Shown: piece after piece, positions 46,066-53,340 of the stretch
How positions within the stretch are numbered: position 1 is the first letter of the stretch
Layout: every line of letters starts with the position of its first letter
Assembly (NCBI RefSeq): GCF_021168555.1
Contig: NZ_JAJOZS010000002.1
Coordinates: 1-64,000 of the forward strand
DNA from: Stenotrophomonas sp. MMGLT7
GTDB taxonomy: Bacteria; Pseudomonadota; Gammaproteobacteria; Xanthomonadales; Xanthomonadaceae
Direction: 5' to 3'
DNA: 64,000 nucleotides
Notes under the pieces: model-generated
Databases searched by the model: none
The model's input: only the letters and a program-made list of their open reading frames with translations
What the model was told of the DNA's origin: nothing
Position numbers and translations under genes: made by a program

Positions 46066-46702
46066 GGTGGAACTCGAACTGGCCGGCGAGCACGTGCTGC
46101 TGCTCGGCGATCGCGCGCTGTACCGGCCGCGGCGGCGCATGCTGCTGATCGCCGACCTGCACCTGGGCAAGGGCGACGCGTTCCGCCGCGCCGGCATCGC
46201 CCTGCCCACCGGCGGCACCGGGCACGACCTGCAGCGGCTCGATGCGCTGCTGCAGGCATACCGCTGCGACTCGCTGTGGATGCTCGGCGACATCCTGCAC
46301 GGCCCGGCGCCGCGCGCCGACTGGCAACGGCGCTGGTGCGCCTGGCGCGAACGCCATCCGGCGCTGGCGGTGATGGCGATCCGCGGCAACCACGACCGCG
46401 CCCTGGCCGGCGCCGCGCTGGGCATCGAGGTGGCCGGCGAGCAGGTCGAGGACGGCCCGTTCGCGCTGCGCCACGACCCGGCGCCGCACCCTCGGCTGCA
46501 CGTGCTGTGCGGCCACCTGCACCCGCAGGTGGCACTGCCCGGCCTGCGCCGCCGCTGGCCGGCGTTCTGGCTGCGTGCGCAGGCGACCGTGCTGCCGGCG
46601 TTCTCGCAGTTCACCGCCGGCGTGGCGCCGGTGCTGCAGCCAGGCGAGCGGCTGGTGGCCTGTGTCGAAGGCGAGGCGGTCGCGCTGCCGGAACAGCGCT
46701 GA
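46055..46702 (+). CDS. pdeM: Ligase-associated metallophosphoesterase PdeM
   Basis: A 215-residue calcineurin-like phosphoesterase. The metal ligands are D34 and H36 (ADLHLGKG), D79 (LGDILHG), N112-H113 (RGNHDR), and H154 and H156 (CGHLHP). The Pseudomonas putida homologue (MPE) is a manganese-dependent single-strand DNA endonuclease encoded in the same four-gene cluster. The start overlaps the helicase stop by 11 bases. It ends the cassette, and a large G-rich hairpin begins 8 bases after its stop. Confidence 0.93.
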   Translation: MGNEVELELAGEHVLLLGDRALYRPRRRMLLIADLHLGKGDAFRRAGIALPTGGTGHDLQRLDALLQAYRCDSLWMLGDILHGPAPRADWQRRWCAWRERHPALAVMAIRGNHDRALAGAALGIEVAGEQVEDGPFALRHDPAPHPRLHVLCGHLHPQVALPGLRRRWPAFWLRAQATVLPAFSQFTAGVAPVLQPGERLVACVEGEAVALPEQR

Positions 46703-46710
46703 GATGCCGC

Positions 46711-46892
46711 CCCCTCCCTTGCGCGCGGCGCAGGGGAGGGTTGGGGAGGGGTGCCGTTGCTTGGGCTTTGATCTTCCTGGTTGGCAACGCGTCGCTGACA
46801 CCCCCGCAATCGAGAGCTGATGCAATGCTCGCGGCAAAGCCCCAAAGCACCCCTCCCCAACCCTCCCCTTCGCCTTCGGCGAAAGGGAGGGA
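46711..46892. repeat. Large G-rich inverted repeat
   Basis: A 21-bp perfect arm at 46733-46753 (starting GGGGAGGGTTGGGG) pairs with 46848-46868, with CCCTCCCTTGCG-side and AAAGGGAGGG-side extensions on the outside. The loop is about 94 bases. The G-tract arm could also form a G-quadruplex. It lies between pdeM and the convergent mazG and may terminate both. Confidence 0.8.
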
Positions 46893-46911
46893 GCGGAGCA
46901 CGCCCCGGCTG

Positions 46912-47757
46912 CTACGGGTCAGGGGTCTCGCGCTCCTGCCGCTTGACCCGCTGCCAGCAGGCCTCCTGCCGGTCCAGCGAAAGCTCCGCCAGCGTGGTGC
47001 CGTCCGCGCGCGCCAGCGCCTCCATCGCACGGAAGCGGCGTTCGAACTTCAGGTTGGCATGGCGCAGCGCGGCGCCGACGTCGACCTTGGCATGGCGCGC
47101 CAGGTTGGCGCAGACGAACAGCACGTCGCCGATCTCGTCCTGCAGCCGCGCGTGGTTGCCGGCGACGTCGCCGCGTGCGAACTCCGCCCGCACCTCGGCG
47201 AGCTCCTCGCCCAGCTTCTCCAGCACCGGCGCCGGACCCGGCCAGTCGAAGCCGACGCGCGCCGCGCGCGACTGCAGCTTGGTCGCGCGCTGCCACTCCG
47301 GCAGGCCGCGGGTGATGCCGGCCAGCGCCGAGGCGTCGGTCTCGCCGGCCGAGGCGCGCTCGTCCCGCTTGATCGCCTCCCAGTTGCGGCCGACCGTCTC
47401 GGCGTCGTCGGCCTGCACCTGTGCGAACACGTGCGGATGCCGCCGCACCATCTTCTCGCAGATCGACGCCACCACGTCGGCGAAGGCGAAGGCGCCCTGC
47501 TCGCTGGCCATCTGCGCATGGAACACCACCTGCAGCAGCAGGTCGCCGAGTTCGCCCTTGAGGTCCTGCAGGTCGTTGCGGTCGATCGCGTCGGCGACCT
47601 CGTAGGCCTCCTCGATCGTGTACGGCGCGATGCTGGCGAAATCCTGCTCGATGTCCCACGGGCAGCCGTGCTCGCGGTCGCGCAGGCGCGCCATGATCCG
47701 CAGCAGTTCGGCGATGTCGCCGCGGTCGGGGTTGCTCGGGTTGCTCGGCTGGTCCAC
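46912..47757 (-). CDS. mazG: Nucleoside triphosphate pyrophosphohydrolase MazG
   Basis: A 281-residue protein with two all-alpha NTP-PPase (MazG) domains. Domain 1 has CPWDIEQDFASIAPYTIEEAYE and the EExxE/ExxD metal motif in LKGELGDLLLQVVFHAQ. Domain 2 has KLGEELAEVRAEF and DEIGDVLFVCANLARH. E. coli MazG (263 residues) degrades nucleotides such as dNTPs, limiting mutation and (p)ppGpp-linked death. The GTG at 47757 is chosen for its CCGGAGCGAG site and length; an in-frame ATG at 47811 adds 18 residues without homology. Confidence 0.93.
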   Translation of the reverse strand: MDQPSNPSNPDRGDIAELLRIMARLRDREHGCPWDIEQDFASIAPYTIEEAYEVADAIDRNDLQDLKGELGDLLLQVVFHAQMASEQGAFAFADVVASICEKMVRRHPHVFAQVQADDAETVGRNWEAIKRDERASAGETDASALAGITRGLPEWQRATKLQSRAARVGFDWPGPAPVLEKLGEELAEVRAEFARGDVAGNHARLQDEIGDVLFVCANLARHAKVDVGAALRHANLKFERRFRAMEALARADGTTLAELSLDRQEACWQRVKRQERETPDP

Positions 47758-47907
47758 GCACTCGCTCCGGAATCGAAGACCGGCATTGTAGAGCCGGGCT
47801 TGTGCCTGCATCCCTTTTCGGGGCCCGGCTGAGGCTTTCCCGGCTGAGCCCAGCCGAGCAAAGCTCCGCTCTACGCGGAAGCGCTCGGCCGATGCACCAG
47901 CCCGGCA

Positions 47908-48711
47908 CTACGCCGGCAGCCAGTCGCGCCAGGGCAGCGCCGGGTCGCCCAGGGCGATGAAGTCGCCGTTGATCAGCGTCTCGCGGCGGTTGTAGCGGAA
48001 CGGCTTGCCGCTCGCCGCGGACAGCAGCGCGCCGCCGGCGGCATGCAGCACGCACTGGCCGGCGGCGGTGTCCCACTCGCAGGTGTGGCCGAAACGCGGG
48101 TAGACGTCGATCTCGCCCTCGGCGATGCGGCAGAACTTCAGCGACGAGCCCTGCGGCACCCGCTCGATCTCGCCCATGCGCGCCAGCAGCGCGTCGGTGC
48201 GCGCATCGCGCCAGGAACGGCTGGCCGCCACCCGCAGCGGCGCGGCGGCCGGCACCCGGGTGCGCAGCGCGACGTCGCGGTAGCCCTCGCGGCGGTAGGC
48301 CTGCTCGCCCTTGACCGCGTGCCAGATGCGTCCGTCCACCGGCGCCTGGACCACGCCGAACACCGGCGCGCCCTGGTGGATCAGGGCGATGTTGACGCTG
48401 AACTCGCCGTTGCGCTTGACGAACTCGCGGGTGCCGTCGAGCGGGTCGACCAGCCAGTAGCTGGCCCAGTGCCGGCGCACGTCCCACGGCACCGCGGCCG
48501 ATTCCTCCGACAGCACCGGCACGTCCGGCGTCAACCGCGCCAGGGCATCGACGATGACCCGGTTGGCCGCCAGGTCGGCGCCGGTGACCGGGCTGTCGTC
48601 GGCCTTGTGGTCGACCTCGAAATCGGTGCCGTACACCCGCATGATCGCGGCGCCGGCCTGCTGGGCGATGGCGATGACGGTTTCGCGCAGGTCGGTGGTC
48701 AGGCGGATCAC
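47908..48711 (-). CDS. cysQ: 3'(2'),5'-bisphosphate nucleotidase CysQ
   Basis: A 267-residue inositol-monophosphatase-fold phosphatase that removes the 3'-phosphate from PAP and PAPS, the by-products of sulfate assimilation. Metal-binding motifs are LSEESAA, the signature VDPLDGTREFVKRNGEF, and CEWDTAAGQCVLHAAGG near the C-terminus. The start is GTG at 48711, overlapping the nudE stop by 4 bases (GTGA); it gives the conserved IAQQAGAAIMRVYGTDF lead. The pair nudE-cysQ is a known proteobacterial arrangement, both acting on adenosine nucleotides. Confidence 0.92.
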   Translation of the reverse strand: MIRLTTDLRETVIAIAQQAGAAIMRVYGTDFEVDHKADDSPVTGADLAANRVIVDALARLTPDVPVLSEESAAVPWDVRRHWASYWLVDPLDGTREFVKRNGEFSVNIALIHQGAPVFGVVQAPVDGRIWHAVKGEQAYRREGYRDVALRTRVPAAAPLRVAASRSWRDARTDALLARMGEIERVPQGSSLKFCRIAEGEIDVYPRFGHTCEWDTAAGQCVLHAAGGALLSAASGKPFRYNRRETLINGDFIALGDPALPWRDWLPA

Positions 48712-49262
48712 CCCTGCCGCTCCAGCCACTCGCGGGCGATGAACAGCGCGGCCAGCGAGCGGCCCTCGGAGAAATCCTCGCGCAGCATCAGCCGGTCGAG
48801 TTCGGAGAGCTTCCACGGCACCACTTCCAGTTCCTCCGGCTCGTCGCCCGGCAGCTTCTCCGGGTAGAGGTCGCGGGCCACCACCAGCCACGACTGGTGG
48901 CTCATGTAGGTGGGCGCCAGCGTCATCGCGCGCAGCACGTCCAGGCGGCGGGCGCCGTAGCCGGCCTCTTCCTTGAGTTCGCGGTCGGCCGCCTGCGCCG
49001 GGGTCTCCTCGCCGTCGATGCGGCCCTTCACCAGGCCCAGCTCGTAGCGCTCGACGCCGGCGGCGTACTCGCGCACCAGCAGCACCGTCTGCGCGTCGAG
49101 CATCGGCACCACCACCACCGCGCCGCGGCCGGTGCCGCGCTGGCGGTAGTACAGGCGCCGCTCGCCGTTGGCGAACTCCAGGTCCAGTTCCTCCAGCCTG
49201 CGGTCCGGCGAATCGCCGCTGCGCTCGCGCACGGCATGGATGATCGGCAGGCGGTGGCTCAC
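48708..49262 (-). CDS. nudE: ADP compounds hydrolase NudE
   Basis: A 184-residue Nudix hydrolase that cleaves ADP-ribose, Ap3A, NADH and similar molecules. The Nudix box GRIDGEETPAQAADRELKEE followed by AGY spans residues 80-102 and fits GX5EX7REUXEEXGU exactly. The start is GTG at 49262 (MSHRLPIIHAVRE), the only good option before the family start; the ribosome site is poor. The gene is divergent from bioA, 44 bases away, and coupled to cysQ. Confidence 0.92.
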   Translation of the reverse strand: MSHRLPIIHAVRERSGDSPDRRLEELDLEFANGERRLYYRQRGTGRGAVVVVPMLDAQTVLLVREYAAGVERYELGLVKGRIDGEETPAQAADRELKEEAGYGARRLDVLRAMTLAPTYMSHQSWLVVARDLYPEKLPGDEPEELEVVPWKLSELDRLMLREDFSEGRSLAALFIAREWLERQG

Positions 49263-49294
49263 GGCCGGGTCCCGACGCTGCCGGGCGCGGCCGA

Positions 49295-49300
49295 TACAAT
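49295..49300 (+). promoter_or_regulatory. Possible -10 box of a leaderless bioA transcript
   Basis: TACAAT followed by GTGCTG and then the ATG at 49307; transcription would start on the ATG itself. CCGACG at 49272-49277 is a weak -35 at 17 bases. Confidence 0.4.
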
Positions 49301-49306
49301 GTGCTG

Positions 49307-50725
49307 ATGCAAGAACGTCTCCATGAAGCCGAAATCCTAGCAGACCGGACCGCCGCGGAGTCTGCCGAATCGTGGCGGCAACGCGACCTGTCGGTGCTGT
49401 GGCACCCGTGCACGCAGATGCGCGAACACCCGGGCACGCTGCCGCTGGTACCGATCAGCCACGGCCGCGGCGCCTGGCTGGTCGGCCACGACGGCCGCCA
49501 CTACCTGGATGCGGTAAGCAGCTGGTGGACCAACCTGTTCGGCCACGCCGAGCCGCGCATCGCCGCGGCCGTCGCCGCCCAGGCGGGCCGGCTGGAACAG
49601 GTGATGCTGGCCGGCTTCAGCCACGAGCCCGCGGTCAGGCTGGCCGAGCGGCTGCTGGACATCGCCCCGCGCGAGCCGGGACGCGCGCCGCTGGCCAAGG
49701 TGTTCTACGCCGACAACGGCTCGGCCGGGGTCGAGGCGGCGCTGAAGATGGCCTTCCACTGGTTCCACAACCGCGGCGAGCACGGCCGCACCCGCTTCGT
49801 GGCGCTGGAGAACGGCTACCACGGCGAGACCATCGGGGCGCTGTCGGTCGGCGACATTCCCCTCTACCGCCAGGTCTATGCGCCACTGCTGAAGGAAGCG
49901 CTGTTCGCGCCCTCGCCCGACGCCTGGCTGGCCGAGCCGGGACAGTCGCCGGCCGAGCGCGCCGAGCAGGCCGCCGCCGGCCTGGCCGCGCTGCTGGAAC
50001 GCCACCCCGGCGAGGTCTGCGCGCTGATCCTGGAGCCGCGGCTGCAGTGCGCCGGCGGCATGCGCATGCACGATCCGCTGTACCTGCGCCGCGCCCGCGA
50101 GCTGTGCGACGCCCACGGCGTGCTGCTGATCGCCGACGAGATCGCCACCGGCTTCGGCCGCACCGGCACGATGTTCGCGTTCGAGCAGGCCGGCACGATG
50201 CCCGACCTGATGTGCGTGTCCAAGGGGCTGACCGGCGGTTTCCTGCCACTGGCGGCGGTGCTGGCCACGCAGGACATCTACGATGCGTTCCTGGACGACT
50301 CGCGCGAGCGCGCCTTCCTGCATTCGCACAGCTACACCGGCAATCCGCTGGCCTGCGCGGCGGCGCTGGCCTCGCTGGACATCTTCGCCAGCGACGACGT
50401 GATCGAGCGCAACCGCGTCACCGCCCAGTCCCTGCGCGCGCTGTCGGCCCCGTTCGCCGACCACCGCCATGTCGCCGACGTGCGCCAGGCCGGCATGGTG
50501 GTGGCGTTCGAACTGACCCGCGACGGCGACAGGAGCACCCCGTTCCCCGCCGGCGCCCGCATCGGCCTGCGCGCCTACCGCGCCGCACTGCAGCGCGGCG
50601 TGGTGCTGCGCCCGCTCGGCGACGTGCTGTACTGGATGCCGCCGTACTGCATCGACGCCGACCAGCTGGCATTGCTGGCCGAGACCACCCTGGCCGCGAT
50701 CGACGAGGCGGTGGCATGCGCCTGA
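49307..50725 (+). CDS. bioA: Adenosylmethionine-8-amino-7-oxononanoate aminotransferase
   Basis: A 472-residue PLP aminotransferase of biotin synthesis that makes diaminopelargonate. BioA features are LWHPCTQM at the active-site entrance, DAVSSWWTNLFGH, the PLP-binding segment NGYHGETIGALSVGD, the Asp in IADEIATGFGRTG, and the Schiff-base lysine K306 in VSKGLTGGFLPL. The ATG at 49307 starts the conserved acidic lead; a GTG two codons upstream is possible. There is no other biotin gene in the window. rsmE overlaps its end by 10 bases, an arrangement common in xanthomonads. Confidence 0.94.
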   Translation: MQERLHEAEILADRTAAESAESWRQRDLSVLWHPCTQMREHPGTLPLVPISHGRGAWLVGHDGRHYLDAVSSWWTNLFGHAEPRIAAAVAAQAGRLEQVMLAGFSHEPAVRLAERLLDIAPREPGRAPLAKVFYADNGSAGVEAALKMAFHWFHNRGEHGRTRFVALENGYHGETIGALSVGDIPLYRQVYAPLLKEALFAPSPDAWLAEPGQSPAERAEQAAAGLAALLERHPGEVCALILEPRLQCAGGMRMHDPLYLRRARELCDAHGVLLIADEIATGFGRTGTMFAFEQAGTMPDLMCVSKGLTGGFLPLAAVLATQDIYDAFLDDSRERAFLHSHSYTGNPLACAAALASLDIFASDDVIERNRVTAQSLRALSAPFADHRHVADVRQAGMVVAFELTRDGDRSTPFPAGARIGLRAYRAALQRGVVLRPLGDVLYWMPPYCIDADQLALLAETTLAAIDEAVACA

Positions 50726-51450
50726 CCCGCTGCCACGTCGAGCAGCCGCTGCAGGCCGGCGCCGAGCTTTCCCTGCCCGACGACGCCGCGCACCACCTGA
50801 CGCGGGTGCTGCGCCTGCGCGAAGGCGACGCCTGCGTGCTGTTCAACGGCGACGGCTGCGACTACGACGCGCAGCTCACCAGCGTCGGCAAGCGCGAAGT
50901 GCGGGTGCGCCTCACCGGCCGGCGCGAACTGCACAACGAATCGCCGCTGCGCATCGTGCTGCTGCAGGGCATCGCCCGCGGCGAGAAGATGGACCTGATC
51001 CTGCAGAAGGCGACCGAGCTGGGTGTGGCCGGTTTCGTGCCGGTGCTGGCCGAGCGCACCGAGGTCCGGCTCGATGCCGAGCGCGGCGCCAAGCGGCTGG
51101 CGCACTGGCAGGAGGTGATCGCCTCGGCCTGCGGCCAGTCCGGCCGCGCGCGCGTGCCGGCAGTGCAGGCACCGCAACCGCTGGCCGAGGCCGCCGGCCT
51201 GCTGGACGCCGGGGCGCTCAGGCTCACCCTCGACCCGCACGGCGAACACCGGCTGCCGACGCTGCAGGTGTCGGCGACGATGGACGTGGTGGTGGCCATC
51301 GGCCCGGAGGGCGGCTGGTCGCCGCGCGACCGCGACACCCTCGCCGCGGCCGGCTTCAGCGGCCTGCAGCTGGGCCCGCGCGTGCTGCGCACCGAGACCG
51401 CGGGACTGGCCGCGATCGCGGCGCTGCAGGCTCGGTTCGGCGACCTGTAG
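50716..51450 (+). CDS. rsmE: 16S rRNA m3U1498 methyltransferase RsmE
   Basis: A 244-residue SPOUT methyltransferase that methylates N3 of U1498 in 16S rRNA. The N-terminal PUA-like domain reads LPDDAAHHLTRVLRLREGD. The SPOUT part has QGIARGEKMDLILQKATELG, the SAM-binding VAIGPEGGWSPRDRD knot and LGPRVLRTETAGLAAIAALQ. The ATG at 50716 overlaps bioA. It is followed by a GTAGGAGCG palindrome. Confidence 0.95.
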   Translation: MRLTRCHVEQPLQAGAELSLPDDAAHHLTRVLRLREGDACVLFNGDGCDYDAQLTSVGKREVRVRLTGRRELHNESPLRIVLLQGIARGEKMDLILQKATELGVAGFVPVLAERTEVRLDAERGAKRLAHWQEVIASACGQSGRARVPAVQAPQPLAEAAGLLDAGALRLTLDPHGEHRLPTLQVSATMDVVVAIGPEGGWSPRDRDTLAAAGFSGLQLGPRVLRTETAGLAAIAALQARFGDL

Positions 51451-51517
51451 CCCGGCCAGGCCGCGACGCCCTCGCAATCGCCGCTATCCGCTGCAGGCCG
51501 CGCGCTCGCGGCAGCCC

Positions 51518-51609
51518 CTGTAGGGGCGACTTCAGTAGCGATGGGGCTGATGGGGCTTTATCGGTGAAGCCCCATCGCGACTGAAGTCGCTCCTACGTCG
51601 CTCCTACGG
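51518..51609. repeat. GTAGGAGCG palindrome, variant
   Basis: CTGTAGGGGCGACTTCAGTA and GCGACTGAAGTCGCTCCTAC are the arms, with an internal duplicated ATGGGGCTG and a second CGTCGCTCCTAC at the right end. It separates rsmE from the convergent Pil-Chp operon and may act as a terminator. Confidence 0.85.
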
Positions 51610-51650
51610 GGTGTTCCTGCGGAAAGCAGGAAATCGACGGGGGCGGGATC

Positions 51651-52127
51651 TCAGCCGACGGCGGTCGGCAACTGTTCGCGCAGCGCCGCTTCCAGCACGT
51701 CCAGGTCCGGCAGCAGCGCGCTCTGCTCGCCCAGCAGCACGCGCATGTGCACGCCCGGCGGCAGCGTCTCCTCCGAGGCATCGGCCAGCAGGCCGTCGCG
51801 CGGGATCGACACCAGTTGCGGGAACGACTGGGTCAGCAGCGCGAAGTACGGCAGTTCCGGGTTCCCGCCCAGCGCCTTGAGCACGATCACCTTGTTGCTG
51901 GCGGCCACCAGTTCCTGGCCCAGCCCGGTGAAACGGGCGAACGCGATCAGCGGCACCTTCCAGCCATGCCAGGCGATCTCGCCGGCCAGCCAGGCGGGGG
52001 CGCCGGCCACCGGCTCGACCGGCACCCGCGACATCACCTCGGCGACGGTCGCGTTGGGCAGCAGCACGCGCTCGCTGCCCGACTGGATCAGGACTCCGCG
52101 GATTTCGTCGTTGCTGGCGTAGCTCAT
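51651..52127 (-). CDS. CheW-like coupling protein (end of Pil-Chp operon)
   Basis: A 158-residue single-domain CheW-fold protein. Weak but clear features are RVLLPNATVAEVMSRVPVEP, WLAGEIAWHGWKVPLIAFARF (the strand that docks on the receptor) and VIVLKALGG. It is the second CheW-like gene of the cluster besides pilI, and the last, transcribed 34 bases after chpB. It probably links ChpA to PilJ or another receptor. A PilJ-specific role cannot be read from sequence. Confidence 0.88.
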   Translation of the reverse strand: MSYASNDEIRGVLIQSGSERVLLPNATVAEVMSRVPVEPVAGAPAWLAGEIAWHGWKVPLIAFARFTGLGQELVAASNKVIVLKALGGNPELPYFALLTQSFPQLVSIPRDGLLADASEETLPPGVHMRVLLGEQSALLPDLDVLEAALREQLPTAVG

Positions 52128-52161
52128 GCAATGTTCCCGGATCGGTAGGTGGTGGACAGGC

Positions 52162-53340
52162 TCAGGCGCCCCAGCGCCGCGCCAGCGACAGGGCCAGCTG
52201 CGCCGGCTCGCCGCCGGGCAGGCCCTGCCCGGTCACGCACGCGGCCGCACTGGCGTCGTAGCAGCCTTCGCCGCCCTGCCCGGCCACCCAGCCGCCCTGC
52301 GCGGCGAAGGCCAGCACGTCGCCGGTCTGGTCGACGTCGGCGCCACTGAGCACCAGCACCGCGCTCTCGGCCGGCGGCAATGCGGCCAGCAGCGGGTGCG
52401 CGGCGCGGTCGGGCACGAAGCGCAGCCCGCCGTCGCTGGCCTGCAGGCCGATGTCGTCGGGCAGCACGTACGCCTGCGCCGCCGCCACGGCCTGGCCGGC
52501 CTCGGCCAGCATCACCGGCAGCGCCGATACGCGCGCGATCTGCCGTGCCAGGTTGCCGTACTGGCCGCCGTCCAGGCGCAGCTGCACCAGCACCGGCCTG
52601 GAGAAATCGGCGGGCAGCGCGGCCAGCAGCCGGCGCACCGCGTCCGGCCCGCCGATGCCGGCCAGCAGCAGCACCGCGCCGCCGGGCCGCGGCCCAGCGG
52701 CCTCGATCTCCAGCAGCGACAACCCCGCCGGCGCCACGTCGGGCGCCGCGGGCCCGGCCGCACGCACCACCGGCGCGGCGTCGTCGGCATCGACCAGCGT
52801 CCAGGTGCTGGAATCGGCCAGTGCCGCGGCAGGAACCTGCGTTTCGTCGGCGGGGAACCGCACGGCGGCACCGGGCGCTTCCCCGGCATGGATGGCGGAC
52901 GTGACCGGCGCATGCGCGTGCAGCGGCGTGGAAGCCAGGCCCGGTGCCGGCGGGACCGATGCCGCATCGTCCTCGGCACCCGGCGGCAGCACGTTGCCGC
53001 TGCCGCGCAGCTTGGCCAGCAGGTGCCGCGCCCAGCGCTGCGCTTCCCAGCCCTCGCGGCGGGCGGCCAGCTCGGCCTCGTCGAAGACCACCGTCAGCCC
53101 CGCTGCGCTCAATGACGGCTGCAGCCGTTCCAGCGCGTCCTCGATGGCCGGTTCCAGCGCCACCAGCACCGCCATCGGTGCGGCGGCGGCCAGCGCCTGC
53201 CCGTCCAGCGCCTGCGGGTCGTCCTCCAGAACCAGGTGCGCGCCGGCCCGCACCAGGGCATCGCGCATGCGCTCGCGCGCACGCCCCTCGCGCGCCAGCA
53301 GCGCGACCTGCAGCGGGGAACCGCCGTCATTCGCGGACAC
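52162..53340 (-). CDS. chpB: ChpB: CheB-type methylesterase homologue, apparently inactive
   Basis: A 392-residue protein. Residues 1-80 look like a receiver fold (LQVALLAREGRARERMRDAL) in which the phospho-acceptor Asp is Ala (AVLVALEP). Residues 221-390 align with the CheB methylesterase domain. The GASTGG nucleophile loop is AGIGG (227-231), without the Ser, and the catalytic-His loop QHMPPG is QLRLDG (253-258). The third Asp is kept (D337). An Ala/Pro linker joins the halves. The start is GTG at 53340, overlapping the chpA end by 14 bases. It probably serves a structural or regulatory part instead of PilJ demethylation. Confidence 0.82.
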   Translation of the reverse strand: MSANDGGSPLQVALLAREGRARERMRDALVRAGAHLVLEDDPQALDGQALAAAAPMAVLVALEPAIEDALERLQPSLSAAGLTVVFDEAELAARREGWEAQRWARHLLAKLRGSGNVLPPGAEDDAASVPPAPGLASTPLHAHAPVTSAIHAGEAPGAAVRFPADETQVPAAALADSSTWTLVDADDAAPVVRAAGPAAPDVAPAGLSLLEIEAAGPRPGGAVLLLAGIGGPDAVRRLLAALPADFSRPVLVQLRLDGGQYGNLARQIARVSALPVMLAEAGQAVAAAQAYVLPDDIGLQASDGGLRFVPDRAAHPLLAALPPAESAVLVLSGADVDQTGDVLAFAAQGGWVAGQGGEGCYDASAAACVTGQGLPGGEPAQLALSLARRWGA

